A DNA stretch of 37,514 bases from Xanthobacteraceae bacterium. GTDB taxonomy: Bacteria > Pseudomonadota > Alphaproteobacteria > Rhizobiales > Xanthobacteraceae. The stretch lies in NCBI GenBank assembly GCA_020441545.1, contig JAGRLZ010000018.1, forward strand, positions 1 to 37,514. The letters run 5' to 3'. Position 1 is the first letter of the stretch; every line of letters begins with the position of its first letter. Below the pieces are notes generated by a model, which worked only from the letters and a program-made list of their open reading frames with translations, had not been told where the DNA came from and ran no database searches. This document shows, one piece after another, positions 7,445-15,787 of this stretch. The translations under genes were made by a program, and so were the position numbers.

Positions 7445-7475
7445 CGCGATGCTATTCATATGATGGCACATCGCG
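7445..7475. promoter_or_regulatory. Dyad element upstream of the glycosyltransferase operon
   Basis: Arms CGCGATG (7445-7451) and CATCGCG (7469-7475) surround a near-central eight-base palindrome TCATATGA (7456-7463). The element lies 43 bases upstream of the glycosyltransferase start, in the 104-bp gap after hisG. It has no T-run, so a terminator is unlikely and an operator is possible. Confidence 0.4.
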
Positions 7476-7506
7476 TTTCGGCAATCCGTCGGAACCAGGA
7501 CCGGGA

Positions 7507-8481
7507 TCAGGGAAGGAAGGCCGCGAGCCGGGCGAACAGCGGGTTCTCTCTGTCCAGCACGTAGTCGAGCGAGGCGACCGAGACGGTGTCGGCGCCGTGA
7601 TCGCGCAGGAAGCTGCCGAGCGCATAGATCTGGGCCGGCGGGCAGTGCAGCGTCAGCATGCCGGACGAGGTCGGTCCGCCGAACGGCGCGACCACGCCGA
7701 AACGGTTGTGGGCTTCCGCGAGAAGCTTCTCGTCGCAGCCTTTGAAGCGGGTGCGGACTTCCTTGTACTTGCTGGCGCGGGCGCTGGCCGCGATGTGATC
7801 GAGGATCACGCGGGCGGTCTCGCGGGCCGACGACGACCAGTCGGCGCCGCGCGCCGCGACCAGGTTGGCCTGGCTGCGCAGCATCACCCCGTCGTCGAGC
7901 ACCTTGAGGCCGTTCGCGACCAGGGTCGCGCCGGTGGTGGTGATGTCGACGATCATCTCGGCGGTGCCGGCCGCGGGCGCGCCTTCGGTGGCGCCGGCGC
8001 TTTCGACGATCCGGTAATCGAGGATGCCGTGCTGGGCGAAGAAGTTGCGCGTCAGGTTGATGTATTTGGTGGCGACCCGCATACGCCGGTTATGCTGGGT
8101 GCGAAACTCGGTGGCGACATCGTCGAGGTCGGCCATGGTGCGGACATCGATCCAGGCTTGCGGCACCGCGACCACCACATTGGCATAGCCGAAGCCGAGC
8201 GGCTGGATCAGCGCCACGCGCCTGTCGGCATCCGGAATGTTCTCGCGGATCAGGTCTTCGCCGGTGATGCCGAGATGCACCGCGCCGCGCGCGAGGTTCG
8301 CGGCGATCTCGCTCGCGGACAGGTAGGCGATCTCGACATTGTCGAGCCCGGCGATGGTGCCGCGATAGTCGCGCGCGCCGCCCGGCTTGCTCAAGCTGAG
8401 GCCGGCGCGGGTGAAGAACGCCTCGGCATTTTCCTGAAGCCGGCCCTTGGACGGAACGGCGAGAACAAAGGGTGCGGTCAT
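7507..8481 (-). CDS. hisG: ATP phosphoribosyltransferase HisG
   Basis: Catalyses the first step of histidine synthesis, joining ATP and PRPP. The 324-residue protein starts with [11 protein letters not shown] and carries the PRPP-binding segment [12 protein letters not shown] (176-187), DITTTGATL being the clearest mark. The C-terminal 60-70 residues ([18 protein letters not shown]...[16 protein letters not shown]) resemble the ACT-like regulatory domain of long-form HisG. Its length is closer to the long form (about 300) than to the short form (200-230) that normally requires HisZ, yet hisZ lies directly upstream and overlaps it by four bases (ATGA). Confidence 0.95.
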   Translation of the reverse strand: MTAPFVLAVPSKGRLQENAEAFFTRAGLSLSKPGGARDYRGTIAGLDNVEIAYLSASEIAANLARGAVHLGITGEDLIRENIPDADRRVALIQPLGFGYANVVVAVPQAWIDVRTMADLDDVATEFRTQHNRRMRVATKYINLTRNFFAQHGILDYRIVESAGATEGAPAAGTAEMIVDITTTGATLVANGLKVLDDGVMLRSQANLVAARGADWSSSARETARVILDHIAASARASKYKEVRTRFKGCDEKLLAEAHNRFGVVAPFGGPTSSGMLTLHCPPAQIYALGSFLRDHGADTVSVASLDYVLDRENPLFARLAAFLP

Positions 8482-9650
8482 GATGCGCTCGCTTGCGATG
8501 TCGACGGGGCGGCGCCGTGTCCGTTTTGCGTCAGCGCTTCGACCCAGATCGAGAAGCCGACCGCCGGAATTGGCGCGCGCGATCCGAGCTGGGTCATCAG
8601 GCCGTCATAGCGGCCGCCGCCGACCAGCGGGTCGTCGCCGTTGCCCTTGCGATGCAGTTCGAATTCGAAGCCGGTGTAGTAGTCGAGGCCGCGGCCGAAC
8701 GAGGTGGAGAACCGGGTCGCGCCGATATCGATGCCGTGCGCCGCCATCAGGCCGATCCGGCTTTCGAACTGGTCGATCGCGGCGCCGAGGTCGAGCCCGG
8801 CGTCGGCGGCCAGCGCCCGAAGCTCGCGCAACGCCCGGTCCGGCGTGCCGGCGATGGCGAGGAAGCGGTTGATGAGCTGCAGGGCATCGCGGGGCAGCGC
8901 GCCGCCCTGCAGGGTCGACTGCTCGAGGAAGCGGTCGGCGATCTCGGCCACGGTGCGGCCGCCGACATTGACGGCGCCGGCGATCGACATCAGGTCGGTG
9001 ACCAGCGCCAGCGCGGCCTTGCGGTCGGAGCCGGCGAGTGCCGCCAGCACGCCCTGATACTCATTGCGCTTCGGCTCGGTCTCGAGCGTCAGCCGGGCGA
9101 TGTCCTGGGCAAGGCTCACCTTGCGGTTGAAATCCTTGATGAGCCGGCGCCGCCATACCGGATACAGGTCCAGCGCATCGATCAGGGCGATGAACAGCGC
9201 GACGTCGCCGGTGCGGATCTCGATATCGTCGATGCCGAAGGTCGTGGCGGCCTTCACCGCCAGCGCCAGCATCTCGGCATCGGCCGCGGCGCGGTCGGGC
9301 CGGCCGTAGGATTCGACGCCGGCCTGCAGGAACTCGCTCGGCTTGCCGTCGCGATAGCGGAACACCGGCCCGAGATAGCAGAACCCGGCCGGCTGGCCGC
9401 CGCGTCCGGAGGCGAGATAGTCGCGCGCCACCGGAATGGTGAGGTCGGGCCGCAGGCACAGCTCTTCACCGCCGGCGTCCGAGGTAAGATAAAGGCTCTT
9501 GCGGATATCCTCGCCCGAGAGGTCGAGGAACGGCTCGGCCGGCTGCAGGATCGCCGGCTCGGCGCGGACATAGCCGGCGTCCGCGAACGACGACAGCAGG
9601 GCCGCCCAGCCGGCGGCTCCGGTCGAACGAGGGGCGGCGGTGTCGCTCAT
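8478..9650 (-). CDS. hisZ: ATP phosphoribosyltransferase regulatory subunit HisZ
   Basis: A 390-residue paralogue of histidyl-tRNA synthetase that lacks the anticodon-binding domain and acts as the histidine-sensing partner of HisG. Class II synthetase features remain: [14 protein letters not shown] (a motif-2-side strand), [27 protein letters not shown] (the motif 2 region), and the histidine-binding segment [14 protein letters not shown], followed by GGGRYDGL. The reading frame is open 50 codons further upstream, but the family start and the end of similarity favour the ATG at 9650. It is the first gene of a hisZ-hisG pair with a four-base overlap. Confidence 0.93.
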   Translation of the reverse strand: MSDTAAPRSTGAAGWAALLSSFADAGYVRAEPAILQPAEPFLDLSGEDIRKSLYLTSDAGGEELCLRPDLTIPVARDYLASGRGGQPAGFCYLGPVFRYRDGKPSEFLQAGVESYGRPDRAAADAEMLALAVKAATTFGIDDIEIRTGDVALFIALIDALDLYPVWRRRLIKDFNRKVSLAQDIARLTLETEPKRNEYQGVLAALAGSDRKAALALVTDLMSIAGAVNVGGRTVAEIADRFLEQSTLQGGALPRDALQLINRFLAIAGTPDRALRELRALAADAGLDLGAAIDQFESRIGLMAAHGIDIGATRFSTSFGRGLDYYTGFEFELHRKGNGDDPLVGGGRYDGLMTQLGSRAPIPAVGFSIWVEALTQNGHGAAPSTSQASAS

Positions 9651-9909
9651 GGATGCGGGTCCGGTCTGGCGAGACGGCTTCCTGCGGGCGGCGCCGATTT
9701 GCGCGGTCTCGCAAAAAATCGTCCAGGATATTGAAATCAAACGCGATTCGAGGGGGTGGCCCACGGCTCCACCTTGGCGGCCATGGCTCCGTCCCCGCAA
9801 GTGCGTCGGTTGCCGCAGCCCCTTAGCATGTCGCCGCGGGAGTTTCGACCTCGTTCCCGCAAGTGGCTTAACGGATGCGGCTGCGGGGCAGGAGCACTCC
9901 GGTCGCGGC
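9651..9909. other. Intergenic region upstream of hisZ
   Basis: 259 bases between the TonB receptor stop and hisZ, expected to hold the hisZ promoter. It contains two similar CCCGCAAGTG motifs (around 9795 and 9866), which look like decayed pieces of the CCCGC-AA-GCGGG hairpin element seen at 32252-32265. I see no terminator, no attenuator-like run of histidine codons and no riboswitch. Confidence 0.4.
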
Positions 9910-12120
9910 TCAGAACTTCACCGAGGCGAACAGGCGGACGTTGCGGCCCGGCTGAAGCACCTCGTCCTTCTTGTAGGACTGATGCAGCCGGATATCGGCG
10001 TCGAGCAGGTTCTCGCCCTTCAGCCCCACGGTGACGGTGATGGGCCAATCGCCGGGCCAGCCGGCGGTTGGGAGCCGCGCGGTATGGCTCAGCTCCGCGT
10101 TCAGCAGGTTGAAGGCCGGCGTCGGGGTCTCGAAGGCGCCGAGACGGGTCTGGGCGAAGGCGTGCAGCAGATGGATTCGCGCGGTCCAGTTCGGGTTGCG
10201 ATAGTACCAGCCGCCGCCGAGCCGCTGCGGCGGGATCTTCGGCACGAAGCTGCCGTCGTCGAAGGTCGCGCGCACGATGTCGTATTGCGCCTCGAATCCC
10301 CACACGCCGTTCCGGAGCCGGCCGACATCGTGTTCGATCTTGATTTCGCCGCCGATGAACCGGGCGTCGCGCTGCGAATAGACGATCTGGTCGTAGCTGG
10401 CGCCCGGCGCGCCGCACGAGGCGAAGCTTTCGTTGCAGCGGATCCCCGTGAAATTCTTGAAGATGAAGTTCCGGAATTTCGAATAGTAGACCGATGCTTC
10501 GAAGCGGGTGTCGCCGCGCGCGCGCTTGATGCCGAGTTCGAGCGTATCGGCTTTCTCGATCGTCATCGCGGGGTTGCCGATCTCGAAGGTGCGCGGCGTG
10601 TCGTGCGGCCCCTTGTAGAACAGCTCGACCGGATCGGGCGAGCGTTCGACATGCTGAGCCGTGATGCGCGCCACCATGCCGTAGGGCAGGTCGTGCAGCA
10701 GGCCGCCGCTCACGCTGATCGGAGCAAACCGGCGGTCGACGGCGAACACCGTCGGCGCATCGGGCGGCGGCAGGAACGTCGCCGGGAAACGGGCGCCGGT
10801 CCCCTCGATGTCGGTGCGTTCGATCCGGGCCGCGGCCTGGAGGCGCATCGCCGGCGTGACCTGCAATTCCTCGAACACGAAGGCCGCGACGTTCTGCGCC
10901 TGCGCGGGCGCGAGCAGCGGGTCGGCCGCGCCCTGTACCGACAGATCGCGCCGTCCCCATTGCAGGCCGGCGGTGCCGCGCAATTCGCCGATCGGTGTTG
11001 CGAACGGCAGGTGCGCCAGCTCAATGCGGGATTCGTATTGCCGGCTGCGGAAGCGCGAGCCGATCTGCGAATTGGCGCCGACGCCGTTAATCTCGTCATG
11101 CCGGTAGTCGGTATGGCCGAACCAGTAGCGCACGGCATCGATGCCGCTTTCGCCGATCCGCCATTCGCCGCGACTGGCCCACTTGGTCTGTTGCAGGTCG
11201 ATGTGATTGTCGACCTGCGCGGATGCGATTCCCGGAATGAAATAGGTCATCGCGGTCTGCTGGACCGACATGCCGATGAAGCCGCTGTCGAAGATGTAGG
11301 AGCCGCCGAGCGCATGGCCTTCCGCGGCGTAGCGCGAATTGGTCTGCACGCCGCCCGGAACGCGATAGTCGCCGGCCTGCCGCTTGAGGGCGTCGGCATG
11401 GATCGCGATGCCGTTTCCGCCGGCGTCGAGCAGCACCGCGCCGTCGGCGCCGCGATTGACGCTGGTCAGGCCGCCGCGCGCTTCGAAGGCGATGCCGTTG
11501 CGGGGAACGGATGTCGGGATCCGCCCGTTGCTCGCATTCACCACGCCGCCGATCGCCTGCGATCCGTAGCGCAGCGTGCCGGGCCCGCGAACGACCTCGA
11601 CCTGACCGGCGACCAGCGGGTCGATGGTGACGGCATGATCCTCGCCGAGGTTCGCCATGTCCGCCGAGCCGATACCGTCCTCCTGGGTGCGGACCCGGAA
11701 GCCGCCGAGCCCCCGGATCACCGGCCGGCTGGCGACGGGAGAAAACGAGGTCGCCGAGACGCCGGGCGTGGTCCCGAGGGTGTCGCCCAGCGAGGCCGCG
11801 CCGCGGCCGAGCACCTGCCGCGCCGTCAGCAGCGTCTGCGAGGAAAAACCAGGGGCGGCGGCGATATCGGACGGAGCTTCGACCGGGACAGGCTCCGGGA
11901 CAGGCGCCGGGCCGGGCGCGGTCCTTGGTACTGTCCTGGACGCGGCTGCCGGCCGCCGGGCGCTGCGGGTCCGTTTCGGGGCCGCCCTCGGCGCGGTGAC
12001 GGTGATTTCGGGAAGTTCCGCCTGCGCGCGCGCCGGCTCGGGCGCCGCGACGGCCAGGCAGGCGCAGCCGGCCAACCCAAGGTATCGGCTCCCGGAATAT
12101 CGGTTCATTACGCAATCCAT
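9910..12120 (-). CDS. TonB-dependent outer-membrane receptor (ZnuD-like)
   Basis: An outer-membrane gated barrel for metal or metal-chelate uptake, about 736 residues. After a signal peptide ending EPARA comes the TonB box region (ELPEITVTAPR), a Pro/Ala-rich linker, the plug domain (SLGDTLGTTPGVSATSF...PVIRGLGGFRVRTQEDGIGS...VEVVRGPGTLRYGSQAIGGVVN) and the 22-strand barrel ending in RLFASVKF with a terminal Phe. The HVERSPDPVELFYKGPHDTPRTFEIGNP segment resembles zinc receptors of the ZnuD group, but substrate is inference. Start codons at 12141, 12135, 12120 and 12108 are in frame; 12120 has a GAGAG ribosome site. Two dyad operators overlap the start region. Confidence 0.9.
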   Translation of the reverse strand: MDCVMNRYSGSRYLGLAGCACLAVAAPEPARAQAELPEITVTAPRAAPKRTRSARRPAAASRTVPRTAPGPAPVPEPVPVEAPSDIAAAPGFSSQTLLTARQVLGRGAASLGDTLGTTPGVSATSFSPVASRPVIRGLGGFRVRTQEDGIGSADMANLGEDHAVTIDPLVAGQVEVVRGPGTLRYGSQAIGGVVNASNGRIPTSVPRNGIAFEARGGLTSVNRGADGAVLLDAGGNGIAIHADALKRQAGDYRVPGGVQTNSRYAAEGHALGGSYIFDSGFIGMSVQQTAMTYFIPGIASAQVDNHIDLQQTKWASRGEWRIGESGIDAVRYWFGHTDYRHDEINGVGANSQIGSRFRSRQYESRIELAHLPFATPIGELRGTAGLQWGRRDLSVQGAADPLLAPAQAQNVAAFVFEELQVTPAMRLQAAARIERTDIEGTGARFPATFLPPPDAPTVFAVDRRFAPISVSGGLLHDLPYGMVARITAQHVERSPDPVELFYKGPHDTPRTFEIGNPAMTIEKADTLELGIKRARGDTRFEASVYYSKFRNFIFKNFTGIRCNESFASCGAPGASYDQIVYSQRDARFIGGEIKIEHDVGRLRNGVWGFEAQYDIVRATFDDGSFVPKIPPQRLGGGWYYRNPNWTARIHLLHAFAQTRLGAFETPTPAFNLLNAELSHTARLPTAGWPGDWPITVTVGLKGENLLDADIRLHQSYKKDEVLQPGRNVRLFASVKF

Positions 12121-12141
12121 GCAAGTCGCTCTCATTTGCAT
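12119..12141. promoter_or_regulatory. Operator-like dyad at the TonB receptor start
   Basis: ATGCAA and TTGCAT (plus strand, outer six bases at each end of 12119-12141) form 6-bp arms with an 11-base spacer. The same TGCAA-N11-TTGCA design is repeated at 12148-12168. Metal-responsive Fur-family boxes in alphaproteobacteria have similar TGCAA/TTGCA ends, so a Fur, Mur or Zur type site is the working guess. It overlaps the possible start codons, which suits repression. Confidence 0.5.
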
Positions 12142-12147
12142 CTAGAA

Positions 12148-12168
12148 TGCAACTGCGAATGATTTGCA
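12148..12168. promoter_or_regulatory. Second operator-like dyad upstream of the TonB receptor
   Basis: TGCAA (12148-12152) and TTGCA (12164-12168) with an 11-base spacer, identical in layout to the element at 12119-12141 and six bases from it. A further GCAA-N6-TTGC follows at 12166-12179. The inner edges of the two elements also form TTGCAT-N5-ATGCAA (12137-12153 region). Confidence 0.5.
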
Positions 12169-12207
12169 ATTGTAGTTGCGGAAAATGAACGGACTTGTGG
12201 CAATTTG

Positions 12208-12280
12208 GCGCGGCCAAGGGGCGCGGCCAAGGGAGGCGCGGCCAAGGAAGGCGCGGCCAAGCGAGGTGTAGCCAAGGGGG
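12208..12280. repeat. 15-bp tandem repeat, five units
   Basis: Units of GCGCGGCCAAGGGAG occur at 12208 (13 bases), 12221, 12236, 12251 and 12266, the last one diverged (GTGTAGCCAAGGGGG). They lie upstream of the TonB receptor and downstream of rsmE on the minus strand. The repeat also reads as GAAKG-like pentapeptides in one frame, but that frame has no other coding features. Confidence 0.92.
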
Positions 12281-12380
12281 GGAGGCGCGGGCCGGTCATT
12301 CCACGACAAGGGAGCGGCGGCTTTCTCGTCCCTCATCGCCCGGGACTAAGGAATGCCGGACGTCGTTGCGCCGCAGGTCG

Positions 12381-13124
12381 TCAGCCGCGCCAATCCCCGA
12401 GGCTGGCCTGCACCAGGGCGAGGGCCGCGACCGCCGCGGTGTCGGCGCGCAGGATCCGGGGGCCGAGCGACAGCCTCAGGATGTGGGGCTGGTCGAGCAG
12501 GGCGGACCGCTCCTCGCCGGCGAACCCGCCCTCGGCGCCGATCAGCACGTCGATGCCGGTGGCCGCCGAGGCGCCGGCCAGCGTGGCAAGCGGCGATGCC
12601 GCATCGGCCGCCTCGTCGCAGAACACCAGCAGCCGCTGCGGCGCCCGCCGGTCGAGATAGCGCGCCAGCGGCAGCGGCTCGTGCACCTCGGCCAGGCTGA
12701 GGATGCCGCATTGTTCGGCTGCCTCGATGGCATTGGCGCGCATCCGCTCGCCATTGACCCGCGCCACCTGGGTATGCCGGGTGATGACGGGCTGCAGCAC
12801 CGCCGCGCCCATTTCGACCGCCTTCTGCACCATGTAGTCGAGCCGGGCGTGTTTCAGCGGCGCGAAGACGCAAGCGAGATCGGGCAGGCGGTCCTGTATC
12901 CGGGTCTGCTCGCGCACGGCCAGGCGGTCCGGCCGCTTGCCGCCCTCGATCGCCGCCCGCCATTCGCCGTCGCGGCCGTTGAACACCAGGACGGTGTCGC
13001 CGGCGCCCAGCCGCAGCACATTGCCGAGATAGTTGGCCTGCGCCCGGTCCAGCGCCACGCCGGCCCCGGTGGCGAGCGGCGCATCCACGAACAGGCGCGG
13101 GCTGCGGAAGTCGGCAAGCGGCAT
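12381..13124 (-). CDS. rsmE: 16S rRNA (uracil-1498-N3) methyltransferase
   Basis: Methylates U1498 of 16S rRNA using S-adenosylmethionine. The 247-residue protein has an N-terminal PUA-like domain (FRSPRLFVDAPL, HYLxxVLRL-like NYLGNVLRLGAGD) and a C-terminal SPOUT knot. The knot signatures IGAEGGF (195-201) and LGPRILRADTA (220-230) are both present, as is KHARLDYMVQKAVEMG. Length matches the family (about 245). It is divergent from the FPPVNG-repeat gene and, beyond that, ubiA. Confidence 0.96.
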   Translation of the reverse strand: MPLADFRSPRLFVDAPLATGAGVALDRAQANYLGNVLRLGAGDTVLVFNGRDGEWRAAIEGGKRPDRLAVREQTRIQDRLPDLACVFAPLKHARLDYMVQKAVEMGAAVLQPVITRHTQVARVNGERMRANAIEAAEQCGILSLAEVHEPLPLARYLDRRAPQRLLVFCDEAADAASPLATLAGASAATGIDVLIGAEGGFAGEERSALLDQPHILRLSLGPRILRADTAAVAALALVQASLGDWRG

Positions 13125-13251
13125 TGTATTGTCCGTTTTGCGATGCGGTTTTGCGATGAGGTGCGGCGACCGCCTCTATATCGTGTCGCGCCGGGCGTGT
13201 CCTCCCGGCCTTCCGCCGAAGGGAGCCGGTTACGGCCCGGAAAGCCGGTCT

Positions 13252-13285
13252 AAAACAACGGCATGGAGTTCCGGCTTCGATTTGA
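13252..13285. repeat. Decayed partial copy of dispersed element A
   Basis: TAAAACAACGGCATGGAG followed by a TTCGATT segment aligns with the second half of the element at 4446-4480 (TAAAACAAGGATATGGAG, TTCCGATT). The hairpin is no longer intact. It is the only recognisable structure in the roughly 300-bp divergent gap 13125-13423. Confidence 0.5.
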
Positions 13286-13423
13286 CGCAAACCGGCGCCG
13301 CGCTCCCGCCCCAATCGGTGGGTTGTTAAGCCGGGACGGGAATCGTACAAAGCGATCAAACCGCACATCGTCTTACATTTCGAGAACCTTGGGAACCTCG
13401 GAGCTGCCGGAGGGAAGTCTGAC

Positions 13424-14212
13424 ATGATCCGTCGTCGCCTGATCGTTCCGCTGGCGATCGCCGCGCTCGGCCTGCAGGCCGGCCCGGCCCTGGCGCAGGG
13501 CGCGTTTCCGGCGCCGCTGCCGGCCGGCGTTTCGCAGCCGAAGAGCGAGTCTCCGTTTCCGCCGGTAAATGGCGGCGTCATCAGGAACGATCCCGCCTTT
13601 CCGCCCGTGAATGGCGCAACCGGCCGCAGTTCGCCGTTCCCGCCGGTCAACAGCGCCGCGCGGAGCGATCCCGCCTTTCCGCCGGTGAACGGCAGCGCGC
13701 CGCGGGCGTCGATCGGTGCCCCGAAGAGCGTATTTCCCTCGAACGGCGCGCCGCCCGTCGCCGGTGGCGGCGGCGCCTTCGGCCCGCCGCAGCAGGCGGG
13801 CAACGACGAATGCATGAAGGGCTTCCTGCCGCTGCGCAAGGAAGCGGAGCGGCGCGGCAACCTCATCAAGAAGGCCAGCGACCGGCGCGCGCCGCCGTCG
13901 GAGGCGTGCAAGCTGATCGGCAATTTCTCCCATGCCGAAGTGAAGATGATCAAATATGTCGAGGCCAACGCAAAGCGCTGCGGCATCCCGGACCAGATTC
14001 ATCAGCAGCTCGTGGCCGGCCACAAGAACACCACGAAGCTGCAGCGGCAGGTGTGCCGTGTCGCCCAGCAGCAGGCGCAACAGCCGCGCGGGCCGGCCGG
14101 CCCGAGCCTGAGCGACGTGCTGGGATCGACCGCGACCTTGCCGCAGGCCCGCGAAACCAGGCGCGGCGGCAGTACGTTCGATACCCTCAACGGCAACGTG
14201 CTGACGCGATGA
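13424..14212 (+). CDS. Secreted FPPVNG-repeat protein with four cysteines
   Basis: A 262-residue protein with a signal peptide (residues 1-24, ending GPALA). The N-terminal half holds four copies of FPPVNG (45-50, 59-64, 72-77 as FPPVNS, 85-90) at 13-14-residue spacing and a decayed FPSNG at 104. Residues 126-215 form a helical, charged domain with four cysteines at 130, 162, 186 and 211 (DECMKGF, SEACKLI, AKRCGIP, RQVCRVA), likely two disulfides in the periplasm. The C-terminus is Gln/Ala/Pro-rich and ends TFDTLNGNVLTR. An AGGGAAG ribosome site precedes the ATG. The domain looks like a conserved hypothetical of this clade; I cannot give a function. Confidence 0.85.
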   Translation: MIRRRLIVPLAIAALGLQAGPALAQGAFPAPLPAGVSQPKSESPFPPVNGGVIRNDPAFPPVNGATGRSSPFPPVNSAARSDPAFPPVNGSAPRASIGAPKSVFPSNGAPPVAGGGGAFGPPQQAGNDECMKGFLPLRKEAERRGNLIKKASDRRAPPSEACKLIGNFSHAEVKMIKYVEANAKRCGIPDQIHQQLVAGHKNTTKLQRQVCRVAQQQAQQPRGPAGPSLSDVLGSTATLPQARETRRGGSTFDTLNGNVLTR

Positions 14213-14249
14213 GGCTGCCCGGACAGCCCGTGTCCGCGATGCCGTTGTC

Positions 14250-15200
14250 ATGAGCCATGCCGTCATGAGCAACGCCGCGGCCCGCGTCGCCGATGCGACC
14301 GGAAACTGGGTCGATACGCGCGCCCCGCTGTGGGCGCGGCCCTATCTCCGCCTGTCGCGCTTCGACCGGCCGATCGGCTCGTGGCTGCTGCTGATGCCGT
14401 GCTGGTGGTCGGCGGCGCTCGCCGCCGGCGTCGCGCATGACCTGCGCCACCTGCCGCTGACCGTCGTGCTGTTCTTGGTCGGCGCCTTCGTGATGCGTGG
14501 CGCGGGCTGCACCTGGAACGACATCACCGACCGTCATCTCGACGGGCAGGTCGAGCGCACGCGCTCGCGGCCGATTCCGTCGGGCCAGGTCAGCGTCGCG
14601 CGGGCGGCGGGTTTTCTCGTATTGCAGGCGCTGGTCGGCCTTGTCGTGCTGTTGCAGTTCAACCGCTTCGCGGTGCTGCTCGGCATCGCCTCGCTCGGCG
14701 TGGTCGCGATCTATCCCTTCATGAAGCGCGTGACCTACTGGCCGCAGATATTCCTCGGCCTCGCCTTCTCGTGGGGCGCGCTGATGGGCTTCGCGGCGCT
14801 GCTCGGCCGGCTCGAGCCTGCGGCCCTCGTGCTCTATGCCGGGTCGATCGCCTGGGTGATCGGATACGACACCATCTATGCCCATCAGGATGCCGAGGAC
14901 GATGCGCTGGTCGGCATCAAGTCGACCGCGCTGCTGTTCGGCGAGCGGACCCATCGCGCGCTGTGGATCTTCTACGGCATCGCGGTGGTGCTGATCGGTA
15001 CGGCGCTGTGGCTCGCCGGCGCCGGCTGGTTCGCCTTCGCCGGGCTCGCGGCCTTCGCCGCGCATCTCGTCCGGCAGATTCGTCGGCTCGATATTTCAAG
15101 CCCCGCGCTGTGCCTGCGCATCTTCAAGTCGAACCGCGATGCGGGGCTGTTGCTGTTCGCTGGCCTACTCGTCGATGCGGTGGTGCGGGCGGTCGGCTGA
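14250..15200 (+). CDS. ubiA: 4-hydroxybenzoate polyprenyltransferase UbiA
   Basis: An inner-membrane prenyltransferase that attaches the polyprenyl tail to 4-hydroxybenzoate in ubiquinone synthesis. The 316-residue protein has eight to nine hydrophobic helices and both Asp-rich motifs: NDITDRHLD (90-98) and YDTIYAHQDAEDD (206-218), which bind Mg-diphosphate. RSRPIPSGQVS after the first motif is typical for UbiA. A second in-frame ATG at 14265 would shorten it by five residues. It starts 37 bases after the FPPVNG-repeat gene and may share its transcript. Confidence 0.95.
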   Translation: MSHAVMSNAAARVADATGNWVDTRAPLWARPYLRLSRFDRPIGSWLLLMPCWWSAALAAGVAHDLRHLPLTVVLFLVGAFVMRGAGCTWNDITDRHLDGQVERTRSRPIPSGQVSVARAAGFLVLQALVGLVVLLQFNRFAVLLGIASLGVVAIYPFMKRVTYWPQIFLGLAFSWGALMGFAALLGRLEPAALVLYAGSIAWVIGYDTIYAHQDAEDDALVGIKSTALLFGERTHRALWIFYGIAVVLIGTALWLAGAGWFAFAGLAAFAAHLVRQIRRLDISSPALCLRIFKSNRDAGLLLFAGLLVDAVVRAVG

Positions 15201-15218
15201 CGCACTGCGCTCGTTGTC

Positions 15219-15244
15219 GTCGTCCCTGCGAACACGGGGACGAC
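15219..15244. repeat. Hairpin element after ubiA (family B)
   Basis: GTCGTCCC (15219-15226) and GGGACGAC (15237-15244) form a perfect 8-bp stem. A sister copy with the same arms follows feoB at 27949-27974. Both stand just downstream of plus-strand genes. There is no clear T-run, so they look like dispersed palindromes rather than classic terminators. Confidence 0.65.
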
Positions 15245-15265
15245 TCCTGTAACGTGGCCTCGCTC

Positions 15266-15787
15266 TCAATCGCGCGCGATGATCTCGTATTCGTCGCGAT
15301 GCACGGCGGCGTCCGCGATCGGGCCGCCGCCACGGCGTCGCGTCAGGAATTTCGGCCGGCGCGTGCGCACCGCATTGTGCCGCCGCCGCCGCGGCGTCGG
15401 CGCGCGCATCAGGTCGACCAGTTGCGGCAGCGCGAAGGTGTCGCTCCACAACTGCCATGTCGCATCGATGGCTTCGGGATCGCTGATCTCGCACAGTGGA
15501 ATCGACAGCGACGGATCGCGGTGCATCAGCACCAGCATCTGGCTGTCGCGGCCGTCGCGGATCGCGATGCCGAGAAAATCCCGGACGTGAACGTTGATCG
15601 CCATCCGCATGCCGCGGACCGCGCGCCGCAGGGTGACGCGCTCGCGATCGAGTTCGATGTGTCGGATGCCGCCGTCGGCGCGCATGTCCTGCGCTTCGAA
15701 GCTGACGGGCAAGGAGTGGGGGTCGAGCCGCATAGCCCGGCTCGACCCGACGGGGTTGACCCCGCCTGTTGCTGTTTGACGCCTCAA
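15266..15787 (-). CDS. DUF6101-like conserved protein
   Basis: A 173-residue basic cytoplasmic protein beginning MRRQTATGGVNPVGSSRAMRL from a TTG codon. The TTG is supported by a GGGGAG ribosome site eight bases upstream; an ATG at 15733 would remove 18 residues. The middle (VTLRRAVRGMRMAINVHVRDFLGIAIR) suggests a small beta-rich domain, and the C-terminus is Arg-rich (APTPRRRRHNAVRTRRPKFLTRRRGG). I recognise it as one of the clade-limited hypothetical families (probably DUF6101), with no known function. It is convergent with ubiA. Confidence 0.75.
   Translation of the reverse strand: MRRQTATGGVNPVGSSRAMRLDPHSLPVSFEAQDMRADGGIRHIELDRERVTLRRAVRGMRMAINVHVRDFLGIAIRDGRDSQMLVLMHRDPSLSIPLCEISDPEAIDATWQLWSDTFALPQLVDLMRAPTPRRRRHNAVRTRRPKFLTRRRGGGPIADAAVHRDEYEIIARD

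Noticed and set aside
9651-9909. Possible cobalamin riboswitch because of CCCCGCAAGTGCG near a TonB receptor
   Set aside because: The motif is on the wrong side of the receptor gene, lacks the rest of the cobalamin core, and resembles the CCCGC-AA-GCGGG dispersed palindrome instead.
9640-12162. 840-codon open frame on the plus strand opposite the TonB receptor
   Set aside because: It is antisense to a well-supported gene, is Arg/Asp/His/Gly-rich, and has no recognisable domain; long antisense frames are common in GC-rich DNA.
12205-12660. Plus-strand frame with GAAKG pentapeptide repeats
   Set aside because: The repeats come from the 15-bp tandem DNA array, and the rest of the frame is antisense to rsmE.
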